A stretch of 64,000 bases of DNA, taken from the NCBI RefSeq assembly GCF_958979055.1, contig NC_084891.1, forward strand, positions 26,249,501-26,313,500. The letters run 5' to 3'. Origin of the DNA: Alnus glutinosa. Its lineage: Eukaryota > Streptophyta > Magnoliopsida > Fagales > Betulaceae. The position numbers were made by a program, and so were the translations under genes. The notes beneath the pieces are model-generated. The model was not told the DNA's origin and did not search any database. It saw only the letters and a list, made by a program, of their open reading frames with translations. Positions 1 through 10,500 of this stretch are shown piece after piece (position 1 is the first letter of the stretch; each line of letters starts with the position of its first letter).

Positions 1-1008
1 CTTGCCTTCACTCTATTTGCTCTTTGGGTTATACTTTCTACCTCTCACGAACATTTATATAAGTGTTCTCTGTTTTTCCGCCTGAGTTATGCATACTTCT
101 GAAAGTTGCATCACCCCCTTAGTTGCTATTCATGCAGTAATAATCTCTTATACCGCAAGAATTTATAACGATGTTTTTTTATTAAAATATATCATTGGTT
201 CCAACAGTATTGCGATTTTATTTATTTGAGGAATCTTGTAGATTTTCCATTAACTTTTCATAGAGAAGAGTATTTGATTGGTTTACCTCAAGATACTCTG
301 AATTGAAGGTTATTTATATCCATGACATTAAATGACTTGTTTATTAGGATGATTGTTGCTCAAACATGTTGTAGCCACTCCTTGTATTGTGATTTATTTA
401 ATTAGGAATATCTTGGTTATGTTCCCTTCTCTTGTTAAAAGCTTTGTTTAATTAGTTTTGCCTGAAATTGTTGCTCAAACATGTTGTAGCCACTCCTTGT
501 ATTGTGATTTATTTAATTAGGAATATCTTGGTTATGTTCCCTTCTCTTGTTAAAAGCTTTGTTTAATTAGTTTTGCCTGAAGATAGAATGTATCAAGTAA
601 TATTTGTATTTATGATATTCAGTGATCTGATACATTGAGGGACCCTAGCTTTTGTTGCATATTATTGCACTTTCTTTTTTGGTCGTAAAAATCATCCATG
701 TGGGTACATAGTGCTTTATAAAGCAAAATACCAACTTATAGAGGACCTTGCATTCTTTGTTATGCAGATTTGAATAATTTTGCTTGCCTAATGAGTGTAA
801 ATGAACAAGAAATATGAAGCAATCAGTTTTTCTCAGAATCCATTATTTGTTAAACGATCATGGTGATGATATCCTATATTATAAGAAATATCCATCTAAA
901 GCTCAATTCTGATTAAGTGTCTATTTTTAGCTTTTGTAGTTTCAAATTAGAGACGATTTTGTTTGCTAGCGGTGTTAATTTTCATCCATGCTTGGTAGAG
1001 TTTATTAG
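1..1008. other. AT-rich non-coding flank
   Basis: No supported gene. All reading frames are short and interrupted and no recognisable protein domain is visible. The only structure found is the 115-bp direct duplication listed separately. It may be an intron or flank of a gene lying left of the window, but no splice-bounded exon can be defended. Confidence 0.6.
352..581. repeat. Perfect 115-bp tandem duplication
   Basis: Positions 352-466 and 467-581 are two adjacent copies of the same 115 bp, each starting ATTGTTGCTCAAAC and ending TTTTGCCTGAA. I see no difference between the copies when read side by side. This suggests a recent slippage or unequal-exchange event, or an assembly artefact. 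Confidence 0.95.
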
Positions 1009-2727
1009 TGTGACACCTGAGAAAGTTAGTCTCACATTAGAAAGATAAATTGTCCATATGGAGTAGGTGAATTGTAAAGAAGTTCATGGGTGTTAAGCCT
1101 CACATTGGTTCCTTATTAGATGATTTTAAGGAGCTCAAATTGCAATTTGACTAGTCCTTTTAGAGTAAGAGCGAATATGTGGCTAGCACTTTTCTTGTGT
1201 CGTTATGTTAGAGTAACCTAGTAGCACCATGTGGTACGGAAGCACTGCATGACGTGGGCCCTGACAATGACGTCAAAGATTTGAGTGGAGGAGATTGTAA
1301 CACCTAAAAAGTTAGTCACACATTAAGAAGATGAATTGCCCACATGGAGTGAGTAGATTATAAAGAAGTTCATGGGTGTTAAGTCCCACATTAGTTCCTT
1401 ACTTGGTGAGATTGAACTTTATAAGTGATTCTATGGAGCTCCAATTGCAACTTGACTAATCAATTTTTAGTGATAGTGCAAATACAGCCAACACTTTTTC
1501 TGGGTCGTTATAAATGGTATCCGAGCAACCTAGTAACACCATGTGGTGCTGAAGTGTTGCATGACGTGGGCTTTGACGAGGATGTCAGAGATTTGAGTGG
1601 TAAAGATTGTGACACCTTAGAAAGTTAGTCCCACTTTGAGAAGATAGATTGCTCATATTGAATGAGTGGATTATAAAGATGCTTATGAGTTCTAAATCTC
1701 ATGTTTATTTTTTACTAGGTGAGACTGAGCTTTATAAGTGATTTTATGGGGCTTCAATTACAACTTCACTAATCATTTTGAAGTGATAACGTAAATGTGG
1801 CTAGAGTTTTCCCTGGGATTTGAGCGAAGGAGATTGTATGTGACACATAGAAAGTTAGTTCATGGGCTTTATAAGTAATTATAGAGAGCTCAAATTACAA
1901 CTTGACTAGTTGTTTTGGAGTGATAACGCAAATGTAACTAACACTTTCCCTAATTCGTTATAAATGGTATCGGAGTAACCTAATAACACCATGTGGTGTT
2001 GAAGCATTGCATCTGCATGACGTGGGCTTTGACAATGACGTCAGAGATTTGAGTGGGAGAGATTGTGACACCCCCAGAAAGTTACTCCCACATTGAGAAG
2101 ATGAATTGCCTACATATAGTGGATGAATTATAAAAGAGTTTATGAATGCTAAGTTCCACATTGGTTCCTTCCTAGGTAAGATTGAGTTTTATAAGTGATT
2201 CTAGGGAGCCCTAATTGCAACTTGACAAGTCCTTTTGGAGCTTTATAGATGTGGCTAGCGTGTTTCCTGGGATTTGAGCGGGGATGATTGTGACACCACA
2301 TAAAGTTAGTTTATAAGCTTTATAAGTGATTTTTAGGGAACTCCAATTGCAATTTGATTAGTCATTTTGGAGTGATAGCGCAAATGGAGCTAACGCTTTC
2401 CCTAAGTTGTTATAAATGATATCAGAGTAACCTAGTAATACTATGTGGTAGTGACACTACATGTTGTGGGTTTTGACAAGAACGTTAGGGATTTGAGTGG
2501 GGGAGATTGTGATACCTCAAAAAGTTAATTTCACATTGAAAAAATGAATTGCTCACACAGAGTAAGTGGATTATAAATGAGCTAATGGGTGCTAAGTTCT
2601 ACATTGGTTCCTTATTAGGTGATGCTGAGCTTTATAAGTGATTCTAGGGTAGCTCCAATTGCAATTAGACTAGTCTTTCTGGAGTGATATCGCAGATGTC
2701 ACTAACGCTTTTCCCGGGTCATTATAA
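1009..2727 (+). mobile_element. Tandem array of TRIM-type LTR retrotransposon units
   Basis: Seven LTR-like units begin TGTGACACC or a close variant at about 1009, 1296, 1608, 1839, 2064, 2289 and 2508. Where complete, the roughly 200-bp LTR is followed by a short internal segment of about 90-100 bp. This opens with a sequence like ATGGTATCGGAGC, the usual primer-binding-site type matching initiator tRNA-Met. It closes with a purine-rich tract like GTGGGGGAGAT just before the next LTR. There is no coding capacity, as expected for TRIMs. Units at 1839 and 2289 share an internal LTR deletion, and the segments before them share loss of the primer-binding site. A solo LTR of the same family lies at 41801-41998. 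Confidence 0.75.
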
Positions 2728-4700
2728 TTTATATTTATTGAAGTTTGGTATAGCTTAATAACATGTAGTTAAGCTTTCAAAACATGGTAATATTCACAAA
2801 ATGAGTTCTTGGGCTATTGCAAATGATGTACAATAGAGGCGTGTGAAATTAGCTACAAAAGCAACATTGCCCAACTCCACACGTCCTTATTACCCAGTAC
2901 TAATGAAGTTCTACGTTGAAATTTAAGTCACATTAGCAACGTGGGTTATTTGTCTTTATTTCCACTGAACTTCTAATGTTAATGTTGACATCATTTGTTT
3001 AAGATGAACTCATTCTAGTTACGCACGCTAACATGTGAGTTGTGCTCTTGTCAGCATTACACCGGATTGGTTCCTTTTGACTTGGGCTTTTATATTCACC
3101 CTGTCTCCGCCATTTTATGTAAATATTGCCAAAGCACATACATTATCCTGTGTTCATATTTGTTTCTTTGTGTTTTGTTTTGTTTATGGCGTGCTAATTC
3201 TAACACAACTACTGCTACTTTAGAGTTTAAACTCGGTAGTGGCATGGTTTCTCCGCATGCTTGTTTTTTGGTAGGTTCTTGGTGTGCTTATTGTCGAGTT
3301 CTTTGTTACAGATCACAGAGTAGGTAAATTATTGCTGGTCGGCATTGTTAATTGAGGGAGAATCAAAGTGCATGCTGTCGCGTTGATTTCACAGTGAATG
3401 TTTAAGATTTACATTTTTGCCTCCTTTACCCTGCTCCTCCTGGTAGAATGATTTACAGCAGTGCTCTACATCAACTTGTATTATCTTATAAAAAGAGAAA
3501 ACAAAAAGTTCACCCTTGTTTTTTGAGTGCATTTAGCCGTTCTTCTCTTTGACTCATCATTCGAGAGCTTGGGTGTGATATGGGTGCATAGCTTGGTTAT
3601 TTGCATTGGGACCGGGATTTATTACAATCGAAGACACCCATTATTACTCTTGCTCCTCCTCCTTTAGGTAGGAGGTTGTGAGAAGGGGCTTCTCGCCAGA
3701 GCAAGAATTCACCGTCCGAACAACTTGTTCGGGTGGGGGAGCTCTTATACGGGCAGGGGTTCTCTCTCATAGCCCACCTACAATTTCTCTGCCTCTATTT
3801 TTTGGGCATGGAATTATAGAGGATCAAAATCCAATCATTTGTGCTGTTTGCTTTAACCTGGCTAATGGCAATAACAAAAAAGAAAGACGTCTTTAAATCT
3901 AATTCATGCTTTGACCCGTCAACCCAAAATGCTGCTAAAACGTATATACCCGAGAGCGCAAGGAAGAGGCGAAAGTGTGCTCCCTGGTCCTCGCCAAAGG
4001 ATGAGCCATCGTACGTGAGACGGTTAGGCCTATGAGCGTTCTCAACCACATAGCTTGACTCAAGAATCCACGCCACGTGTGAACTCTAGAGGATGATGAT
4101 GATGCATGGCACGGATATTCTCTTTATAAACTTCCAATTCCTCGGCCACCGGCTCAACATGCACCACCAAACAAATACTCCTCTTTCATGATCAAACCCA
4201 GATTATCCCCCACACGTACGCCACAACCCACAACCAAGGCAAACAAACTAATAGGAAAGAACTCTTAAATCAATTTTTTTCTTTTAGGAATAAGTGCAAG
4301 AACCGTAATTTTCACTCACGCAGTAAGTGTAAAATGTGATCACTCCAAAACTGTAATAAAAAAAAATTGGAATTAGCATTTAAATCCTGTTCTCTATAAT
4401 TAATTAACAATATCGATAGTATATATATATATATATTTTCATCCATTTATTTGGATAGCAATAGCTACACATTTGTCCTGTGCCCAGTTGGTTTGTTCCG
4501 GAAGATGTAGACTGCTAGCTGTCCAATTGGTGCAAAGGTAGCCATACTCATGCTCGCGGAGATTCTCTTGTCAAACCAAAATAAACCCAAAACGATAAAT
4601 CATTGCCTTCACTCACTTCCTTTTTGTGTTTCACTGTCCTCCTTTTCTTAAAAATGGAGAGACATTATTCCATTTGATCTTATATATATGTACCATCTTC
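2728..4700. other. Intergenic DNA without a supported gene
   Basis: Short overlapping frames occur at about 3035-3330 and 3678-4076, but none has a recognisable domain, conserved motif or splice-consistent extension. A short (TA)n run lies near 4420-4436. The right end is the presumed promoter of the gene at 4841. Confidence 0.55.
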
Positions 4701-4712
4701 TCTACCACACGC

Positions 4713-4719
4713 TATAAAT
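4713..4719 (+). promoter_or_regulatory. Probable TATA box
   Basis: TATAAAT lies about 125 bp upstream of the ATG at 4841. This spacing would give a 5' leader of roughly 90-100 bp. The assignment rests on motif and position only. Confidence 0.5.
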
Positions 4720-4840
4720 CCTTAACAAAAGAAAAAGGAAGAGACAGGAAAAAGCCCCACAACCCTGCATGAACGATAATTCATTTCATCTGAATTTCCA
4801 AGCTTGAAAGTTTCTTTTCGAAAAGCTAGCTATCCCAGTC

Positions 4841-5101
4841 ATGGAGAAAAATAAATGTCCAAGAAGCACGGATAAAGAAGGGTTGCTTTCATGCTGGGGG
4901 TGTCTCAAGTTGAAGCTTCCATGGACTCAACAAAGAGTAAGAAGAGGTGTGGGTAAAGTTGGTGGCGGATTTAGGTATGACCCTTTAAGTTATGCTCAGA
5001 ACTTTGATGAAGGCTGGGATGATGGTGATGAGGACCTCTCCCAACGTGGGTTCTCCGCTAGATATGCTGCACCTTCTTCAAAATCCCTGGGAGATAAGTA
5101 A
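4841..5101 (+). CDS. Small unrecognised plant protein, 86 aa
   Basis: Single-exon ORF of 86 residues. The N-terminal half is basic and has a short Cys/Trp patch (SCWGCLKLKLPW, about residues 17-28). The middle has the run GGGFRYDPLSYAQNFDEG (about 43-60), followed by an acidic stretch WDDGDEDLSQ and a Ser/Lys-rich tail. The FRYDPLSYAQNFD-type motif is, as I recall it, typical of short uncharacterised eudicot proteins sometimes described as stress-induced; I do not assign a function. No signal peptide or membrane segment is apparent. A TATA-like box at 4713 and lack of any competing ORF support expression. A stop codon follows directly in frame. Confidence 0.7.
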   Translation: MEKNKCPRSTDKEGLLSCWGCLKLKLPWTQQRVRRGVGKVGGGFRYDPLSYAQNFDEGWDDGDEDLSQRGFSARYAAPSSKSLGDK

Positions 5102-5568
5102 CAATTTTCGTTGATAGCTGGTTAATATATAGGGGGATTATGGACCTTTTATACTTGGGGAGTTAAAGGGGTTTGTTCTTCCCCTTGTGGTACTATATAT
5201 GCTAATTTCTGTGAAGAGAATGAAAAGGCAATGCAGACATGCGTGTTTGTGTTATTTGGTGGTGTCCTTTTGGTTTTCATTGATCTTTCTTTGATCAATG
5301 AGTAATATCATGTACTATTCATGGATCTTCCTTTGATATGTTACAAAAGGATTTGGCACTGAGATCCTTTGTTTTTTTGGGTTTGCATGTGCTTAATAGT
5401 TCTCACAAAGTCCTGGTTGTGAGATCAATTTTCTTTGGGATTTTTGTGGCATAAAGTTGAGCAGTTGTGTTCATTTTCTTCCTGTGCACGCGTGCTGGTA
5501 ATGGTAATACTACAGCTTAATGTGAGCCCTCTGGTATGAAGGGACGTTTTACCAATATACTACTTCAA
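5102..5568. other. 3' flank of the 86-aa gene
   Basis: Presumed 3'-UTR and downstream spacer. No ORF or repeat of note is visible. Confidence 0.4.
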
Positions 5569-5600
5569 CTAGTTTTGTACCTGCGCAATGCGTGAGATTA
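5569..5600 (-). mobile_element. Possible Helitron 3' terminus (minus strand)
   Basis: Read on the minus strand, an imperfect hairpin around GCATTGCGC is followed after a few bases by CTAG and then T (CTAG at 5572-5569). This resembles the 3' end of the better-preserved Helitron at 31174-32170. The opposite end was not identified, so only the terminus is called. Confidence 0.4.
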
Positions 5601-5678
5601 TTGTTGATGAGCCTTTCTAATATAGCGTCTTTGGATAGATATTTCCAGCAATTTGCTGTCGAGAATATGGATTCTCTC

Positions 5679-5806
5679 CATTTCAATTGAAATGAAGAGG
5701 AGCTGGTCCCTTATAAAATAAGGGGTAAAATTGTCATTTTAATTTTTTAGACAATTTTGCTTATTGTTATACAAGGGACCGGCTCTTCTCCATTTCAACT
5801 GAAATG
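5679..5806. mobile_element. Foldback MITE
   Basis: Arms at 5679-5712 and 5773-5806 are inverted copies (starting CATTTCAATTGAAATG and CATTTCAGTTGAAATG when both are read inward) separated by about 60 bp. No clear target-site duplication could be assigned. Confidence 0.6.
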
Positions 5807-6288
5807 GAAATGATCTGTTGGTATCGTTCGATTGCTAGTAATTCGGACAGTAAATATAAGTAAGTTTTTATGAGACCTATTTGTTCGAATATATCTTGAG
5901 CAGTCTACCCAATTGTTGAAGAAGTATGTGGACTCCATAGAAAATCATAATTGTTGCCCGACTTGCTGTAATTCCGACATCAAATTATTGGGATCCAGAT
6001 CCGGCATCTTCACTTTGCTAAGGAGGAAGTTGAATTGAATGACCCACTTCATTAAATGCCCAAAGAGAAAATTTCATACTCGGGACTTTTCTATTATATT
6101 TTTAATTTCTTCTCTGTACCAAGAGGCCAAACGAAGCTCTGATATATGTAGAAAATGAGAATAAAGTAACTGACCTTTAATAAAGCCTCAAACAGGGCCC
6201 CTAAAAGAGATTTTTTATTTTATTTTATTTTTTGTTGTAGGTCCCTAAAAGAGATTCTTAATAGCGAACACAACATGATGAGTCTATT

Positions 6289-7270
6289 AAATCATAAGAA
6301 GAGCCTTTTTTCTCTTCCCTCTTCTCTCTTCTGACCTTCCCTCCGTTTCAAGCTGCTGCCTCCCTCCTTCCGGTTTTGTTTTGGTTCTTCTCTTAGCCCT
6401 TTTGGGCTAGAGAGGTTTTTGAGCTAGTCTCCCAGCCACTAGGGCTGTCTGGAGTTTTGTATCCCCCGGACTTGTCCGGTGTTGGATTTTAGTCCTCCTA
6501 GTCCGTTTGGACTATGGAGGTTTGGGTAGTTTTTTAGTCTTTTTATTTGTTTCATTCGGTAAGCAGGAAACATCTCAGAGAGGCGTCGGAGGAGGAGATT
6601 CCGTCGCTTCGGTGGCTGGCGTAATCTTGGTTGGCTTACAGTTTTTTCCATCCTTTGAAAGCCAGATCTGCGCTGTTCCACAGCCCCCCAGTCGACACGC
6701 GCCCCTTTGCTGTGCTCATCGACGTCCTCTGGTTCAGACGCTGCCTTCTACGGCTGGGTAGCTCAGCGGTGACCGGCGCGTGGCTTCCACGCGCCAGGGT
6801 GTTCTTCGTATCTTGGGCCGCGCGTGATGGACATGTTTTGTATCTTTGCCGTGCAGGGTGGTGCCCGGGGGTTTTTCTTGCTTTAGGCGGTTGCAAGGGC
6901 TGTTCGGTAATACACGCGCCGTCTCCGGTGGTTTTTCCTCCGACGACAGATCCTGCTTTGGGTGTTTTTTGCTTTGGACAGATTGTATTTAACAGCTTGC
7001 TTTGGGGTTGATTTAGTCTGGTCATTGCTTTTTAGCACAGTTTTGTGACCGACTCCATAGTGCAAGTAGAGGTTCATATCTCAACGTAGAGGCACATTTC
7101 TGTTGGCTAGGCTTAGCTTATTAGTAGCAGCTGTTGATATAATCTGTGATTTGGGTAACTGTTATGGGGCGTTTGTATTATGCTAAGTCCCCGTTATTTG
7201 TAATCTGTACTTTCGTTACCCTTGGGGTGTTATTAATGAAATCTTTACACTTTCCCTTAAAAAAAAAAAA
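6289..7270 (+). mobile_element. Poly(A)-tailed retroposed insertion with TSD
   Basis: About 980 bp, more GC-rich than its surroundings, ending in an A-run at about 7259-7270. The segment is bounded by the direct repeat AACATGATGAGTCTATT at 6272-6288 and 7269-7285 (17 bp counting the two A residues shared with the tail, 15 bp without). The 3' poly(A) and variable-length duplication are the signature of target-primed reverse transcription. No reverse-transcriptase domain is readable, and ORFs inside (for example 6631-7011 +) have no recognised similarity. It could be a 5'-truncated or non-autonomous LINE derivative or a retrocopy of an unrecognised transcript. Confidence 0.75.
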
Positions 7271-7285
7271 CATGATGAGTCTATT

Positions 7286-7599
7286 GTATATACCCTATAG
7301 GCTATACCAGTTTCCACTATGTATTTTATAGTTGCAGTTTCTGTTAATTATTTATTTTTATTTATCTAGCAAGGATTCCAATTTATATAGACGATATGGA
7401 GAGAACGATTGAAAAAAGAAAAAGAACAAGAAAAAGAAAAAAGAGACATCATAATTTGTTTACTGATCTTCAATTAATCACAACCATGCAAAGAGCCTTA
7501 ATCAATGTGGTACTTAATCAAAGAAACCTTAATATTTACAGACCCTTTTGACAATGGTGTTACGAAACCAAACTGCAGAGGTACCTTGTAGAAGGAGAA
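7286..7599. other. Downstream flank of the first OPT gene
   Basis: Intergenic DNA between the retroposed insertion and the OPT stop codon, which presumably includes the OPT 3'-UTR. No other feature is seen. Confidence 0.4.
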
Positions 7600-10500
7600 T
7601 TAAGACCCAGGGCAGCCATCAGCAAGTATTCCTTTGGCAGTAGGACACGTAGCCAGATCACAGCTTTCACCACTATCAACACCCCACCAGGATATGCCGA
7701 TGCCCCACATGGTAAGCGAGAAATACAGAAGCACCCCCATGAAAGCCAACCCAGCATCCATGGCTGCCGAGAGAACATAATTATACCGTTGCCACCAACT
7801 CTTTCTGTATTTAAAAATGAAGTAATTGAATATAGTTCCAACCACAATCCAGCAATTGAAATTCACACTTGTAGCAGGTGGCATTGCTGCTGTAGATCCG
7901 AGAAGTACTGGAAGGTTAATCAGTGAGATCCATTCCTGGCTGGGGAAAGCTTTCTGGAGCAGCCATACCATGAGAGGTCCCAAGGCACCTATTAGGAAGA
8001 ACCAGTTGAGTGCCGAATAGTTGCCAAGGGAGCCAAAAATTCGTTTTGGCCCAACCAAACCCCAGATGACAGATGCATCAAAGAAGACACGGTCACCAGG
8101 ACATTCCCAGGGACTGTTGGGAGGTAGTAATTCATCCTGGCATATGTTCTCAACGGTGTTCAGCAGCCACCATGCCACTGCAAGATTGATTGTTCCCGCT
8201 ATTATGGTCCCTACGAACTTTTGTGGAACACAGCAAAAAGGAAATTATATAGCAATTAAGGCGTTAGATAACGTTTGAAATTCAATTGAGTTTCCTGTTA
8301 TTATTTTGACATGTGTGACAAAGAATCGAGGGGTCTTGCTTCCTAATTCAATACGTGTTAAAATATTAATTAAATGATTAAAGTTACATCTTTCAATTAA
8401 TATAAAATTTTAAAATAAGTGGTGATTTAACAATAAACACTAGAATGACATTATCAATCTATGAAATTCATATGTATACGAGAATAAGAGATAATGGTTC
8501 TTAGGCGAGATTTGCAAAGATATCCGATCCAAGCAATTGACCGGAAGAGGACCCCATAGTACTTAGAGAAGTGATATGCAGTGGACGGAAAACTATTCCC
8601 TTGCAGGCCCTTTATCATAAAAAAAGCAAATATAATCAAAAAGTGTCATTTGATGTGAAAAGTGTCATTTGATATCACATCAAAGGACACTTTTTGATTA
8701 TATTTATTTATTTTATTAAAAAGGGCTGGTTGGGGGATGGTTTTCCGTCCCCCAAATATCATTTCCCTAGTACTTAAGAACTCATTTGTCTCCTGCTCCT
8801 TACTGATGCGGGACAAACTCCATTTTTTTCTATGCAATACCAAAGGATTTGAGAATGAGAGAAATGATACTATTGGAGTTGAATAGGAGACAATGATTCT
8901 TAGGTGGAATCCACAAAGATACTCCATCTAACCAATTGCCGACTGGAATGGAATCCCATGATGCTTAAGAACTCATTCATCTCTCGCTCCTTGGCCGTGG
9001 TAGGACACGCTCCATTTTTTCTACACAATACCAAGGGAATTGAGAAGGGAAGAAATGACACCATGGAGTCGGATAAGAGAAAATGGTTCTCAGGCGGGAC
9101 CCACAAAAATACCTAATCCAAAAAATTGCTGACGTGACTGGACACTGCATATATATGCCAATTTATGTGATTAAAGATATGTCTCCCAATGGAGCACGTT
9201 TTGTATTGCTCTTTTAATTATTTCCTTTCAAGTAAAATGCGTGTTCCAGAGTATTTACCTGAGCAATGAACATTGATCTCGGTGGAATCTTCATGTAATG
9301 GCCTAACTTGAAATCACTCAGAAAGGAAACTGCCTGTGCCATGCTTATATACCCATAGGTCTTGAAGCAGACATTGGCTATTGGTCTACCTGGCAATATG
9401 ACACCCATGATGTATTCCGTGATGATGTTTAGTCCTGGTGACTGACAGTGGAAGAGCAATCTAGTTATATAACTGATAAAGACATTTTTTTTTAATCAAA
9501 AAAAAAAAAGAAGCTGATATCAAGTAAGTGCAACTTCTGCTCGGCTTGCAATCATCCAGAAGAACGAGCTGTTTGATAAAAAGGGGATGGCTGTTCGGAC
9601 TGACTCGCTACCTGATTTGTTGTGGCTGTTATGATGCTGATTGGAAGAGTGAAAGTTAATGCAAGTCCGGCCGCAAAGATGAGTCCCCACCATGGCATTT
9701 GGACCTGATCGATCATGAAAATGCATAATGCTAGAGATAGTATGAAGGACAACGCAAGCATCACATAGAACCACCAGTTGGGTATGTCCTTGTAATTCCT
9801 CATTAGTCTTGTGTGAATATCTTCCCTCCCAGTACCATATGAAGCTCGGAATTGTTCGTATATGTCCCTGATAAAACACCCATTTCAGCCTGTGCTTCCA
9901 ATAGAACTATGATGCCGAGGAATATTGTATCAATAATATTCAATAATGAAGATAAGGTTCGAATTCAGAACTTTTGTTACGATACTATGTTAAATCACTA
10001 CTTATCTCGATAAGTGGTGGTTTAATATGGTATCAAACCTAGATATTCTGAATTCAGACCATGACTCTATGGTTTATCAAATATAATAAGAGAACTAAAT
10101 TCCAGAGCTAATTAGTTACCTCCCGTTAAACAGTGCCACATGAGTGAGGGTAGATATGATGGCGGCAAAACCAATACCATATGTGAGAGCAAAAAATGAA
10201 CTCAGGTGAATGTGTCCCTGCTTTTCATATGCTGGAATGTCCAGCTGGAAGTTGTCGTTCACAATGGCAGAAACATTGTACTTCTGTCCTTGGGCAGTGA
10301 ATAAATGTGAGGAGAAGATTGGAAAATTCTTGGCATCGTACAGATTTACTCCCCAGTAGGATATTGGAATTAGCACATACAAGATTAGGAAATAGCCAGC
10401 AGCAACATTGACAATGGCAAAGAAGGGGCTGATGAGAGGGCTGCCAAGGTATGAGGCAATGACTGACCAGTCGAGGGAAAAAGACCCAAGACCGAGCCCA

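Noticed and set aside
1009..2727. CRISPR-like regular repeats
   Set aside because: Repeat units are long, diverged LTRs with retrotransposon priming sites in a plant genome; not a CRISPR array.
6760..6815. tRNA-like box A (TAGCTCAGCGG) followed by a hairpin
   Set aside because: The following stem is 9 bp with a 3-base loop and no box B or acceptor pairing is found, so it is neither a tRNA nor a demonstrable SINE head.
6636..7025. 129-aa minus-strand ORF inside the retroposed insertion
   Set aside because: Overlaps equally long ORFs in other frames of a GC-rich segment and shows no known motif.
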